Assembly: GCF_052857255.1 (NCBI RefSeq)
Contig: NC_135497.1
Span: 552,296,113-552,360,112 of the forward strand
Direction: 5' to 3'
DNA from: Amblyomma americanum
Taxonomy: Eukaryota > Arthropoda > Arachnida > Ixodida > Ixodidae
DNA length: 64,000 nt
Shown here piece by piece: positions 1 to 11,099 of the stretch. The notes under the pieces were generated by a model. It ran no database searches. It saw only the letters and a list, made by a program, of their open reading frames with translations, and was not told where the DNA came from. The position numbers were made by a program, and so were the translations under genes. Position 1 is the stretch's first letter. The number at the start of each line of letters is the position of its first letter.

Positions 1-1739
1 GCCAAAAGAATCACTATGTGCACATAGAAAATTGGTTCAATAGTTGTGTGCTGTTTTTATTGACCGAGAATAGGTATAATACATATATACAACAACATGC
101 AAATAAAGAACACATTACAATATGAATACCGCGCTTGGTGAGAATGAAATGCAAGTATTGAGTATTAAATCGTACACAACAAAAGCGTGATTTCTCCGTT
201 TGGCACTAGAGAAAACAATTGATCTTGTTTTACGAGCAGAGGCGAGTACTGCACTTCGAGCAGCAGCTCATACAGGTGCCTGTGCATTTGGGAAAATTTA
301 AATGCTGCCTCTTCTGGCTCCAAAGGACCCACTGAAGAAACTTAAAACAGAAATGCAGTTATCAGCATTGAAACAAGGCATGACGTTTCCGAATTTATAC
401 ATCATCGAACCAGACATCCTGAGTTGGAGTGGGTGCTGTTGGGCTCCCACAATAGCCTCCGCAAAAAAAAGTTCAGGCATTCTACAAAAAAACATACTCT
501 AGGAAATATACTTACCCTCAGGATCATCTTCACTCACGGAAAGGTCACTGTCTTCGCTTTCCGAAGAAACACCCAGCCATAGATGGTTTCAGGATCCATC
601 GCCTGTTCTGACAAGACTGCATGGACACGTTGTTGTATATGCCAACATAGAAACTTTCAGTCGTCAGACACTAACCGCTCAAAAATAAGAAAGTTTCATG
701 GCATCTACACAATAAGATCGATAAGTATCGAAACCTAAAAAGTTTCATGCGCTTTATCCAGTTCAGAAACTCAATGAAATTTTAAAAAACTTATCGGTGT
801 TACTCCACGTGAGCTCGCGAAGTTTCCACCATGTTTGTTTGGCAATTCTTCCTCTTAAGAAGCAGAGATGGCAGCACAAGGCGGTGCATGTTTCAAATGT
901 ATGCTGCAGAAATGCAACAGCGAGCACAGGAAGCTCCAAATTGAAATTCCTTTTGTTTCTGGAGTCATTTATGGCTAAGTTGCATATATGCAACAACGTG
1001 CTGTAAAGGGTCAACTTCTTCACTGATTAAGAAGCCTCTGTCAGCCAGCACAATGCCTCCTTCCGCAACCTTGTCGAGGAAACCTGACTTCCTTATGATT
1101 TCTTAGTCAGATACACGACCTCCCTAGCATTTATTGACAAAGCTAATAGCACCATATGGCAAGATGCTGATCATGAATTTGATACTATTCGAGCATTTTT
1201 AGTCTGAGCATGCTTTTGAGCGTGCAGAAAAGTCTAGTGGCATTTGTATACACACTTCGATGCAGTCAATTATGGCCATGCGTGAAGGGCAACTTCTCCA
1301 TACTGCGATGGACATTCTTCTGCATGCATTCTCCTCTGATGGTCAAGTAACGAACCACTTCAATTCTGAAGCAATAATGGTTTTTTTTTTCACCATTATT
1401 CTTGCCACTGATGTCTTCGAGAGTACGACAGACGACTGAGCTTTGTGCTGAGGAGGGAAGGCCTCAAATTCATGAGCACATCCAGTATATCTCTTAGAGT
1501 ACAGCCATTCGGTACATACGTACCCACATTCCTTTACAATCAGAGAAAAAAGGAAAAACCCAAAGCTCGCTAACCCTATGTACATGATCACACAGGGCTC
1601 CGGGATGCTTTCTGCGAAGTGACCCTTCTCTGCATTCTGCTCTGCCTCTGCTAGCCTTTCTTCGGAATGTTGCCGTGGTTTTTGTAGCGAGATATACATT
1701 ACCCAAAGTCTCGCCGTTTCGCTGTGGCTGTCGGTCAGA
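1..1739. other. no gene recognised
   Basis: AT-rich sequence with short chance ORFs on both strands. A 219-codon open frame on the minus strand (1343-2002) runs into the inverted repeat described next. It has no recognisable domain and uneven composition, so I treat it as fortuitous. Confidence 0.5.
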
Positions 1740-2460
1740 GCCGCGCTGTTGGTGCGCCGCGCGCCATAGAGTTTCTTACAATTAACTAGAGGGAAAGCTG
1801 GCGGCACTGCACCTGTACCTCCATGGGCGCGCAAAGCATCATGGGGCGATGAGCTATTTGGTTTATGAGGGTAGGTTTTTTCAGGAACACAGAGTGACGT
1901 TACAGAGATGTGCCATTCCGTATCCACGGCGCGCTCCGCGCGCAGACGACTTCGGCGTAAAAGTAGTGTGCAAAAGCCATAGTAGAGAAAACGCAACAGC
2001 ACACGACGCCAATAAATGGTTATTGTTTTCCGAAATGCTAAAGGAAAACCTTTTAAATTGTTGAAGTTAGAGCATTTTTTTCAAAAAACATTTCTTTTTA
2101 AAGTGCGCCTGTTAAGCATGAAATGTTGGCTTTTGTGGTCTTCTAAGCTTGGCCAATAGGAGAGCAAGTCATCGCTTATTTTGAGCAAACTGGTTTTACG
2201 TGCTTTTGTGCTGGTTTGTTGCAATTTATACACATGATATTGAATGATAGGACATTCTTTATTATCAAACAACGTTTGCTTTTCCATTATTTTTTGGCCA
2301 AAAGTTTTAGTTCTGCAGTCGGTGGCTCTCCGCCCCATGATACTTAGAGCGCCCATGGTGGTACAGGTTGTCTGTAGGAAGCTCCATGCAAACTCCCACA
2401 GGCGGGGCACCAGCTTTCCCTCTAGTTAATAGCAAGAAACTCTAAGCCGCGCACCGACCG
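1740..2460. repeat. inverted-repeat structure, about 100-bp arms
   Basis: The plus strand at about 1745-1850 reappears reverse-complemented at about 2320-2455. Both arms share a block around TTAACTAGAGGGAAAGCTGG, then ACCTGTACC, CCATGGGCGC and TCATGGGGCG in the same order. The right arm carries about 30 extra bases between the first two blocks. The intervening 470 bp is AT-rich and has no convincing ORF. The structure could be the termini of a foldback or MITE-like DNA element, or two opposed copies of one dispersed repeat. I could not define a target duplication. Confidence 0.5.
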
Positions 2461-2720
2461 CGGATCAGACGCCGCTCGCCTCCGACCGAGGAGAGCAGAG
2501 TGACGTCAGAGTTGCACAGCTGCCGGCGCGGCGCGCCGACCGCACTGCAGGCGCCGCTCGCCTCCGGCCCAGGACACTGCGCACGCGCGAGGAGCCGAGT
2601 GGTGTCAGAGCACGCAGCGGTGCGCCGTGACCCTGCGGTCTACAGCGCATGCGCGGCAAGGGGAGGAGAGTGCGCGGTGTAGTATATATAATGGCGGGTG
2701 GTGGCGATATGGCGGTGGAG
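2460..2720 (+). promoter_or_regulatory. CpG-rich promoter-like block with CRE and TATA
   Basis: This stretch is very rich in G, C and CpG compared with its AT-rich surroundings. It holds a perfect palindromic CRE/ATF site (TGACGTCA, 2501-2508), two partly repeated segments sharing CGCCGCTCGCCTCCG, and a TATA-like TATATATAAT at 2683-2692. A basic ORF follows about 200 bp downstream at 2900. The layout fits a core promoter, possibly of a transposable element. There is no expression evidence. Confidence 0.4.
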
Positions 2721-2899
2721 CGCGCGCGCCCCTGCGCGCGCGTTCTTCCTTCTTCTTCTGAAACCCTACCTATCCTTCTCTCTATCTGCACGCCGGCAGT
2801 GGTTGTGGTGTTTTAACACCAGTCACAGGCCCGTGCATTTTCCTTTCCTCTTCCCCTTTCATCCACTTACTAAATATGGCGGTGGAAACCACGCTGTCA

Positions 2900-3189
2900 T
2901 GGCGGCCAGGGAGAGCGGGGCCGACGCTGCGCGGCGTTGAAGACGGCATAAACTCGAGTCGTCGGATCGCGAGGTTGTAGCCTGGCAGTTAGCCGTCCAG
3001 GCAAGGAATAAGGAGCAGCGCAAGGCCAAGGGAAATGCGGATGCACCGGTGCAGAGAGAAGAGCGCATTGCCAAGTGCAGACGCCAGGACACGGAGCGGA
3101 AACAGCGGCGTGCTCTGGCCCAACAGGAAGACCGTAGCGAGGCGATGTTGGATACGACCGAAGAAGAGGAACTGAAGAGGAGGATGTAA
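2900..3189 (+). pseudogene. short basic, charged ORF with one in-frame TGA
   Basis: An ATG at 2900 opens a frame reading MAARESGADAARR, then TGA, then continues in the same frame to a TAA at about 3187. The continuation is a charged segment rich in R, K, E and Q (for example QARNKEQRKAKG and RRQDTERKQRR), likely helical and possibly nucleic-acid binding. It lies just downstream of the CRE/TATA block. I do not recognise the family. A later AG-preceded stretch at about 3354 (ELDILDLKEEAV...) could be a second exon, but this is speculative. The TGA could be a decayed CGA. Confidence 0.35.
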
Positions 3190-4708
3190 AGGCTCGTCGT
3201 GTAGCTGACCAGGCGATTAGACTCGGGGGGAACTGCAGCTCTCGCTACGTATATCCTGGCATAGCTGAGCTAAGCCACTGCCAATTTTTTGAACATCGAT
3301 GTCTGGCGCTATTCTCTTTTTCTCCCTTTGAAGTGCGGCAGCTCTTTTGTTTTCAGAGCTTGATATCCTAGATCTCAAAGAAGAGGCTGTTAGTATTAAA
3401 ATGATGCACAACAGAAGCAATTACACTCACTTACTGCATCATATGTAACATGGGCCTACTACGAATAGCTCAGTAGCCATGCTTGATGTAGCAGATGATG
3501 GCCTGTCTGCATCCTACAACGATGCATGTGCATCTAGGGATTCTGCATAAAAATGACATCAGATCTTGAACAAGTTACTCTGTGTGTTTTATTACTTCCT
3601 GACCTTGAGCACTGGTATGCTGTGAATAAGAAGTTGCTGTCTTGATGCACACAATAATAAATGACAACCTGCTGTACTAATAAGTGTTGCCTTAATTGAA
3701 ACTTAACTGGAAGCACCTCACCAACAACATGACTGCTGACTTCATGACCTTCATCAACTTGATCATTTTTTTACATCGGTGATCTTTCTCATGACGCTGT
3801 AAAAAAAACAGTGTAAGGAAGAGCTGCATCAGCAAGTGGCCAAGAATCTTGACAGCTGAAAATTAAAAGCGAAACACAAGATAAGCACCAATTGATAATG
3901 CAAAAACAGGTGCAGTACTTCTCATGCAAGAGTTCGGGACATCACACGCTGCAGACGAGAAGATACTGCAGTCGTTTTATACTTGTTTTGCGCAAATACC
4001 GTCGCCACATAATATGGGCGGTGGGGGTCGTCCCATGGCTCCCCTGAAGACTAAGGGTGCAGTTATTAACTAAAGCAGCTTCGAGACTGTTACATTTACT
4101 GGCTGTTGTCTTCTACCTCATAGTCGTGTTTCGTATTTATGTATGTATTATTATAAGAGTTGAACATGTCTCAGTGTATTTTACTTACTTATGTTTCGCG
4201 CGATGAATTGATATTCACAACGCTGTATTTTATTTTCGCCCCTCCAGCTAGGGCCCACTTAGGGCCTGCAGTGTTTGTTAAATAAATAAAAAATAATGTG
4301 ATTAACTGCGCTCGGCAAAAGAAAAACATTCCACTAAGATTAAGCGAATGGGTGGATGTTTCCACGCTGACCGCCTCCATCAAGAAACCAAGCCACGCAA
4401 TTCAGGGTGAACACGGATAAATGTGTCTGCGCTGCGTTTTGTACTCGTTCAATTTGATATATTAGCCATAACAACCCTAAGCGCGTGAAAGTGAGGCTTT
4501 TCTCGCTCACTGCTCGTAGCTGCGATCTCGGACTTGGATAAAAACTACTGCAGAATTGAAAAATCCGTGCTATACGCGCGGCTAATTGAGTTCTATCAAT
4601 TTGACGCAGAGGTAAAATATCCCATGCTTGCAACAACAAAAGAAAAATGCCAGCAGACCACAAAATGCGCAGGCTGCCCCCTCTAGCTGATTGCATGTAG
4701 TCGCACGT
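3190..4708. other. no gene recognised
   Basis: AT-rich DNA. The only point of note is a pyrimidine tract plus AG at about 3342-3354 followed by a short charged open frame, which might be an exon. The TATATCCTGG...TAGCTGAGCTAA stretch near 3249 recurs near 45617, so part of this is dispersed repeat. Confidence 0.4.
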
Positions 4709-5007
4709 TCACACCAAAACATCGCCAAGATGCTCTTTCATGGCAAAAATAAAATCAAATCTGTGCTCTTTGCGCCGTTGCTCAGGGACGTCGCACTGGT
4801 GTAAATGCGAATGAGCGCAGCAGCAACCAGTGACGACATGTTTGCCGCATAGTCGATGAGGCGGCGTCTGTACGCAGGCTTTGTGCTTGATCATGGCGAC
4901 CCACAGTACACGGCGATCTTTATCGACGAGCAAGCTAAATATATGCTTAACAAACTCCCCTTTTTGTTGCTTTCGGCGCATCCTATCGCGACGCAGCTCG
5001 TCGGCAT
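4709..5007 (-). pseudogene. THAP-type zinc finger, frameshifted
   Basis: The minus-strand ATG at 5007 starts MPTSCVAIGC, the usual start of a THAP domain (first Cys pair C-x4-C here). After the lysines NKKG the reading frame changes by one base near 4958. The next frame gives FVKHIFSLLVDKDRRVLWVA, then TPPHRLCGKH, which supplies the C-x2-H pair, the conserved Trp and a Pro before it. Together these form a C2CH finger of normal spacing. THAP fingers bind DNA and occur in host regulators and P-element-type transposases. Nothing transposase-like follows before 4709, so the rest is lost or in another exon. The frameshift makes this a likely pseudogene. Confidence 0.5.
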
Positions 5008-5009
5008 GC

Positions 5010-6583
5010 TGCTTCTGCTTTCTGAGCGATCTGTAAACCACACACTAACTACGGAAAGCAGGGGCAGGCAGTGTTGTTTTGCCTGCCGTAAGAAAGCTAC
5101 TACTGGCTCCTGCTCCACAGAAGTTTAGTGACGTGGCGGCGTGAAGGTGTGTAGCGCGGTTTTAGACACCACCCATTAATCCTCACCATTTGTTTACATT
5201 TCTGACATCCCCATAAGATTGAGTAGCTACGCTTTGCCCTGATTAATTCGGAAACTGATTGTAGAAGTTATAGTGAGGAAAAACCAGATAAAGCACAGGC
5301 CGCAGGCAGGCGGCAACACAAGGTGGTACTGTTGGCTGAACACATCTCGAATGACACCATAGCTTTTACAGACAGACCGCCCGTGTTATCCTACAACCGA
5401 TCCCAACATAAAGGTGAAGAAACAAATATCAAAAACAAGTTCCGCAGCTCTAAAGAAAATATTCCACATCCGGAAATGATGAAATGAAAATCCGCAGCAA
5501 AAACGAAACAGTTTGCACAAGGAAGGAATGGAAAGAAAATGGAACAGCTGCATGTGCAAGTTTTATCGTTTATGCTGTCGATTTTTCTTTTCATCACTCA
5601 CTTCCATGTGCGAGGTGTCGCCATTTAAGCCCTGGAAAGCAATGTTTGTTATTCGTTTCTTCACTGTTATTTTGCGATTGGTTGTTGGATTTCGGGTGCG
5701 ATGATTCTATAACAGCAATGGTGTCATTCAATAAATGCTATGTTGATTGCCTCCTTGTGCTGCCACCTGACTCCGTCCTGTCTTTTGAAGTTCTTCGTCG
5801 TTATGAAGTCTTACCAACTGGCCTGCAGCTGTAGCCTCCCAAGTTAAAATTGAAGAACCCCAGAGTCCATTGCCAGCGCTAATGGCAAAATTCATGTCCC
5901 CTTAGAGATGTCCATTATATTAAACTTTCCAAAATCGCCTCAGAAACGGTCCAGAAATCACCGGCTCCATCGCCGCTGCAGCACGCAACTGTTCTAATGA
6001 ACCAGTGTGCGAACATGCGAAGGCGTGCACTCATTCGCGATTGTTAGCCCTGGTTGTTATTGGCTGCTGGGCACGGAAAAATGGGGCACCTCACAAGGTA
6101 ACTGCAAGATACGACTGAAGTGGGTTATCATCGCTGGTCATCGTCAGGTTATAATGTGCGAACGGATGTCAGGCCCAACTACCGGAACCGGTTGCGTACA
6201 ACAGCTTCCGTTGGGCTGCCTTCCTAAGCATGTTCGTGTTTCGCTCATTGATCTTGATTCGGTCGCCCTTGGCGGATTAGGTCGCTCTGGCGCGGAATGA
6301 GCCCCCAGCTCCAAATCTACCAGCGCAAATCGTTATTAAACTGACTATTTATTCGAATTTCCACGTGTATAAAGACACGCAGCATATTCTAAACAAACAG
6401 CAAAAAACAAGAAAACAAGAACAACCGGGAGAACTAGGACCATGAAGCACATATAAGCATAAAAACCACACGTAAAACAAAACAAGCCCGACCAACTTGG
6501 CAGTACTGAAAAGCAGATATTTATTCGAAGCAGAGGCGAAAAACCACTAACAAAAATCTCAAAAAGCTTTTTGTTTCATTTAA
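5010..6583. other. no gene recognised
   Basis: Mixed-composition DNA with chance ORFs of 60-116 codons on both strands and no recognisable domain, RNA gene or repeat boundary. Confidence 0.4.
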
Positions 6584-6812
6584 GCCAACGAAGTGGCTCA
6601 GTGGTTATGGCGCTCGACTGCTGACCCGAAAGACGCGGGTTCGATCCTGGCCGCGGCGGCTGAATTTCGATGGAGACGAAATTCTAGAGGCCCCGTGTAC
6701 TGTGCGATGTCAGTGCACGTTAATGAACCCCAGGTGGTCGAAATTTCCGGAGCCCTTTACTACGGCATCCCTCATAGCCTAAGTCGCTTTGGGACGTTAA
6801 ACCGACATAAAC
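6584..6812 (+). mobile_element. tRNA-derived SINE (CATAAACC-tailed type)
   Basis: The head has pol III promoter elements: box A TGGCTCAGTGG followed by TTATGGC, and box B GGTTCGATCCTGG. A central domain follows (TGCGATGTCAGTGCACGTTA, then CCCCAGGTGGTCGAAATTTC). The 3' part is TCATAGCCTAAGTCGCTTTG, GGGACGTTAAAC and CATAAACC. A second copy lies at 17172-17408. Head and centre match the Ruka-like SINEs in this window, but the tail does not. It is non-coding and would depend on a LINE for movement. Confidence 0.8.
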
Positions 6813-7588
6813 CAAGCTTTTTGATTTTGATCCCTTCAATGATCTCCCTTGTGATCTTGCTATCATTCTTGTTTATAACAGTCGGGTAAACACAAACCAC
6901 ATACCGTGCGAGGACACCGTAGGGCTATACCTTCCTTAACGATATAATGCTCGGTTGCTCAGCTGGCGTCCTGCTTTCCTCGTCGTCGTCGTCCAGTCGG
7001 TGCCGGCGGTCGCAACAACGCGCCGCCACAGTAGCCCCTCAGGGAAAGGTCAGGAAAAGGTATTCTATGTTAACAGGCGGTCCGGGTTGTAATATTAGGA
7101 GGCAAAAATCTGAGAACGTAGTACTAGAACGGTGCATATATGGGTGGTCTTCAGTAGAGTCTAGCCGACTAGCGGTCGAAAGAGTTGTGTCACGATCGCG
7201 GTGTGATGCCTTTTTTTTTCACTTTCTGAAGTGAAAATAGCGCAAATGTTAATGTTTCCCGCGAAGCTGTTTTAGGACCTCGACTGCGGTGTTGGCTACG
7301 GCACATGCCTGTGCTGCCGCACGGGCGGCACTGACGAGCGAGCCAATCAGAACGCCGGAGTCGTGCGCTCGGTCGCATGCAGCAAACTTTATCGTACAGC
7401 ACCTCACCCGCAACGCGCCCTCGAGCGCCCGTGCGCATGGTCGCAAGGACGCGTGCGCATGCGAAAAAAAAAGCGATCGTACAGCGCCCTTAATATGGCG
7501 ATGCGCTCTGAAGCGGGGTCCCTCACTTCGCAGTGAATTCGTTCTTCTTACCACCTTTTCAACACGTCCATTAGTTAAAAAAGCGCAC
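6813..7588. other. no gene recognised
   Basis: Flank of the SINE and of PLE copy A. It becomes rich in CpG between about 7280 and 7520. No domain is seen. Confidence 0.4.
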
Positions 7589-7599
7589 AGAGCTTTTCC

Positions 7600-8243
7600 A
7601 TAATGCGATCCAGCGCGAATAAAGACGGGGACGAAGCGAGACAAGACACCACAGCGCTGAAAAAGGATAAAATCAAAAGCTAAGCAAATCTGCAGCCGCT
7701 TAAATCTAGAAAAACTTGTTACAAGCATAAATGCTGCTGGCAAGGCCAGTCCGGACATATTCTTCACAGCGAAGACGCATAAAGCAGACTGCCCATTGAG
7801 GGTAATTGTCACTGAGAATGGCACTTGGCAGAAAGCTTTGGGGCAATTCCTTCAGTCTAGGCTCAAGGTTCTGGCACTTGACGATCCCTTCCTTCTGAAG
7901 GACTCGAGTAAAGTTCTTGACTTCCTGAAATCTAACCGCAGAGCTCTCATGCCATTCTCGGTTGACATTAAAGATCTTTATTATTCTTTGCCACATGACA
8001 AGCTTTTGTCTTGCGTTGAAAGTAGCATCGATGCGTTCGGCTCGGTTGCATTTCAAAATTCTTCCGGTATGTCGGTAGGTGGCTTCTTAGAATTGTTGGC
8101 GGTCTATCTTAATTCCACTTTTGTTAAATGGGGCGAGAGCGGTTAACAGCGCTGTGGTGTCTTGTCTCGCTTCGTCCCCGTCTTTATTCGCGCTGTATCG
8201 CATTATGGAAAATTACCAACTAGCCCGATCTGCCACTCTTGCA
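7600..8243 (+). mobile_element. short PLE copy A (RT fragment with inverted ends)
   Basis: This is a miniature Penelope-like element bounded by an 11-bp target duplication, AGAGCTTTTCC (7589-7599 and 8244-8254). The left end, 7600-7661, is the reverse complement of the right terminal block (about 8146-8205). Between them about 480 bp encode only the RT fingers/palm start in one open frame from about 7666 to 8146: TAKTHKADCPLR, ENGTW, LDDPF, then motif A SVDIKDLYYSLPHDK. The right end runs 38-39 nt past the block and contains the family's start codon (MENYQLA...). It belongs to the same family as PLE B and is non-autonomous, lacking the YVDD box and the endonuclease. Confidence 0.8.
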
Positions 8244-8254
8244 AGAGCTTTTCC

Positions 8255-9589
8255 TTCTTCTTATCTCGCGAATAAAAAATTTCCTGGCAATAGATTTATC
8301 CTATTGCTCATTTCGTTTGGTGATTCGTGCGATTTTAGGCCGAAGAAGAGATGTCGATTTGTTCACAGAAATGGCTCACATTATAAAAGCAGATGGCGCT
8401 ACTATAGCTGTAGTTATCATTGCATCTGCGGTTTCGTACTTTGAACAGTTGCACTGTAGAGCTAATGTGACATGTAGTGTGACATCTCGTGAAATGCTTT
8501 GGTTTAGTGCATGTAAATGTGCATACGCTATTGAAAACTCTGTTATACCTCTCTTACTTTGGTCCCTCTCTGCGTATGCGCTAGTCAATATGTTTCACAG
8601 TTATACCTGAAAGCGCCGTAAGCGACGGCGGACGCCATATTTTTACAACCAGACAACCTCCCTCCTACCATCCTCTGCTGTGTTCGTAATTTTAAGAGGT
8701 CAACGTGCGCTGATTTTTTTGTTTTGAAACGCCAGAACATTAGCTGAAATATACGTTAAGCGATGTAATCTATAACAAAATTCTGCAGAGGAATACGGGG
8801 AAGAAAGTAGTGAACTATTTCTTAGCGCTACTCTCCTTGAACGAAAACTACCTTAAAAATTTGCGTCAAAACTTATACAGCTGTATTTCGCTTACGCGCA
8901 TACAAGACTACCAATGTCACTATAAATGCTAATTTTACATATCCTGGATCTCCAATCGGGGAAGAAATTTTATACGGGTACTATAAATCCAGGAACAAGA
9001 ATGTTGCCCCTGTATGCTCAGAACCTTGTTAGCGCTGCAAGGAACAACTGAAATTGAATTTAAAAGCTGGTCGTGTCCCGACCGCCGTGGTGACTTGTCC
9101 CGATGACCTCAGCGGGGTTTGGCTGTGCTGTATAATCTCGTAATTTTCGGAATTTATTTATGAATTATACTTGTACCTATAACACGGGCCTCTCGTGGTT
9201 CTCTCCATGCTGGCAATTGTTATCTGGCGCTATTGCTGACAAGGCTTACCTCTGTAGACACGCCATACACGCCTGACGCAAGCAACAAGCCACGAAATAC
9301 GGAAATTCTAGCATAAATATAACAGTGATCTACACAAATTAAGCGTTCTAGTCTAACGGAAGTGTAAGCTTAGACTTCGTGTAGCTGAGAAAATTCTGAA
9401 AACGTCCTCTAGGATGTGCTAAGACAATGGCATCGGGCCACTAAGAGAGGTACTCTGCTGCATCTTGTAATCTTTGAGCAATACAATATTTAGCTGTATA
9501 AAAATATTTTAGTCCTTCTGTACCTGTATTAACGCGATGCTAATATTGAGCTAAAAGCAAAACACAGATAGAAAAAAATTTGCCTACTA
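8255..9589. other. no gene recognised
   Basis: AT-rich sequence with short ORFs only (123 codons at most) and no recognisable domain. It is presumably old non-coding DNA into which PLE A inserted at 8243/8244. Confidence 0.4.
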
Positions 9590-10228
9590 GGAGTGCAAAG
9601 AAGCTGCTCATGCGTCTCATGCGTCCCATTCAAGCGTGGAGGACGTTGGACGTTGGGCCCGTGCTGCCGTGCGCCTCCCTTGGATCACCGACGCAAGCCT
9701 CCTGCGTTCTCTGCGAGTGTGGAAGTGGCAGCCGATAGACTGAGGGTCCGTGCTGTCGAAAGGCACGCTTGGATAGCCTGCTTTAAGCCTCCGGCGTTTC
9801 GTGACGCCGTCGACTGGACCTGGCTACGTTTTTTCCTGCTGGTGCCATGTTTGTGGAGCTGCTGACGGGAATCCACCGGCGTCTTCTTCTGTTCCTCTCC
9901 GCTCCTACTAACACCAGACTCTCACCGCTCCCTTCGACGCAACGCCAGCGACACTTCGCAGTTCATCAACCAGCGTTCTGTCCGGTCTACAAGGCATCCC
10001 CGTTTCACCTGGGAAGAAGTGGGTGAACTCTTTCATTTATTCTGTAGTGTTCTACGCGTTTCGAGTGTGTGTTTTCTTGTTTTGTTTCCGTTTCTTATTC
10101 GCTCTTTTCCTTTCAATTATAAATACGACTTCGTTTTGTTTTCTTTGATCTCTTTGTTCTCTTGTTCGAACCAGCACGCAATAGCGTTCCCCTTCGGATA
10201 GTCGGGGATGCGTTACCGATTCGCGACA
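9590..10228 (+). repeat. probable 5' LTR of a Ty3/Gypsy-type element
   Basis: The block ends in GCGACA at 10228, directly before a primer-binding-site-like sequence and then a gag start, which is the order expected of a 5' LTR. The left edge is uncertain; composition changes near 9590. No matching 3' LTR is seen in the window, so the element is truncated. Confidence 0.4.
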
Positions 10229-10230
10229 AT

Positions 10231-10248
10231 TGGCGTCCGCGCGACAGG
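10231..10248 (+). promoter_or_regulatory. primer-binding-site-like sequence
   Basis: TGGCGTCCGCGCGACAGG begins two bases after the presumed LTR end. It resembles the tRNA-Arg-type binding sites (TGGCGACCG...) of some Gypsy elements, with differences. The primer identity is tentative. Confidence 0.35.
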
Positions 10249-10302
10249 ACGAAGTCGTGTTTTTTTTTTTTTTTTTACTCCGTGGGTACGTAAAAAGAAA
10301 CG

Positions 10303-11090
10303 ATGGCAGAACTAAAGGTTGCCCCGCCGCGGTGGCTCAGTGGTTAGGGCGCTCGACTTCTGATCCGGAGTTCCCGGGTTTGAACCCGACCGCGGCGGCT
10401 TCGTTTTTATGCAGGAAAAACGCAAAGGCGCCCGTGTGCTGTGCGATGACAGTGCACGTTAAAGATCCCCAGGTGGTCGAAATTATTCCGGAGCCCTCCA
10501 CTACGGCGCCCCTTTCTTCCTCTCTTGTTTCACTCCCTCCTTTATCCCTTCCCTTACGGCGCGGTTCAGGTGTCCAACGATATATATGAGACCGATACTG
10601 CGCCATTTCCTTTCCCCCAAAACCAATTATTATTATTATTATTAGAACTAAAGGACTTGATAGAGTTGGGTGGACGAGAGAGGTTGAGATATGCCGAGCT
10701 GCGTTCGTGGGTTGCCGCTGAACAAGAGAAGGAACGCGCAGCACGTGCAACCGAACGCGAGCATGCAAATTCAATAGAATCTGAAGGGCGTAGATTGCAG
10801 CTCCAATTGAGGCTCGCAGAAGCTGGTGGGGAAAATCGAGAACCCGCACCGGGGCCCTCAGGTGCGGTTAGCCCACACAAGTTGACCCGCCTTTCGACGA
10901 TCGCAGGGATGATTTAGATGCATACCTCAAGCGTTTTGAGCGTGTCGCAGAAGGCCACAACTGGCCCAAAAGAAAATGGGCTACAACACTCAGTATGTCT
11001 TTGAGTTGCCTCGTAGCGAGAAATGATCAGAGCCCATACATCTCTTAGCAGAAGGCAACAGGGCAAATACCTGGCATTAGTGGCGATAAA
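10303..11090 (+). pseudogene. gag: Gypsy-type gag, split by a SINE and frameshifted
   Basis: The ATG at 10303 encodes MAELK and then a SINE interrupts the frame. Coding resumes at 10655, with the duplicated target completing the codon: DLIELGGRERLRYAELRSW, then a glutamate/arginine-rich helix (AAEQEKERAARATEREH). Near 10880 the frame shifts by one base into PPFDDRRDDLDAYLKRFERV and WPKRKWATTLS. This is the capsid-type segment (FD..RDD.DAYL.RFE) typical of gag in Ty3/Gypsy elements of arthropods and vertebrates. It ends in a TAG near 11047. No protease, RT or integrase follows. It is dead, by insertion, frameshift and 3' loss. Confidence 0.65.
10319..10643 (+). mobile_element. Ruka-like SINE, full length, in gag
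   Basis: A complete tRNA-derived SINE. Box A is GTGGCTCAGTGG, box B is GGTTTGAACCC (one base off consensus), then the central domain, the CTTATCCCTTCC-type 3' region, GAGACCGATACTGCGCC and an (ATT)n tail. It is flanked by an 11-bp perfect target duplication, AGAACTAAAGG (10308-10318 and 10644-10654). The duplication is the start of gag, so insertion post-dates the LTR element. Confidence 0.9.
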
Positions 11091-11099
11091 CAGCAAGCT

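Noticed and set aside
1343..2002. 219-codon minus-strand ORF
   Set aside because: It overlaps one arm of an inverted repeat, has no domain and a mixed, irregular composition. Best explained as chance.
8121..8610. plus-strand ORFs downstream of PLE A
   Set aside because: They read through the PLE terminal repeat in a non-coding orientation into AT-rich flank.
10231..10248. primer-binding site assigned to a specific tRNA
   Set aside because: The sequence resembles tRNA-Arg-type sites but has differences. I kept the feature without naming the primer.
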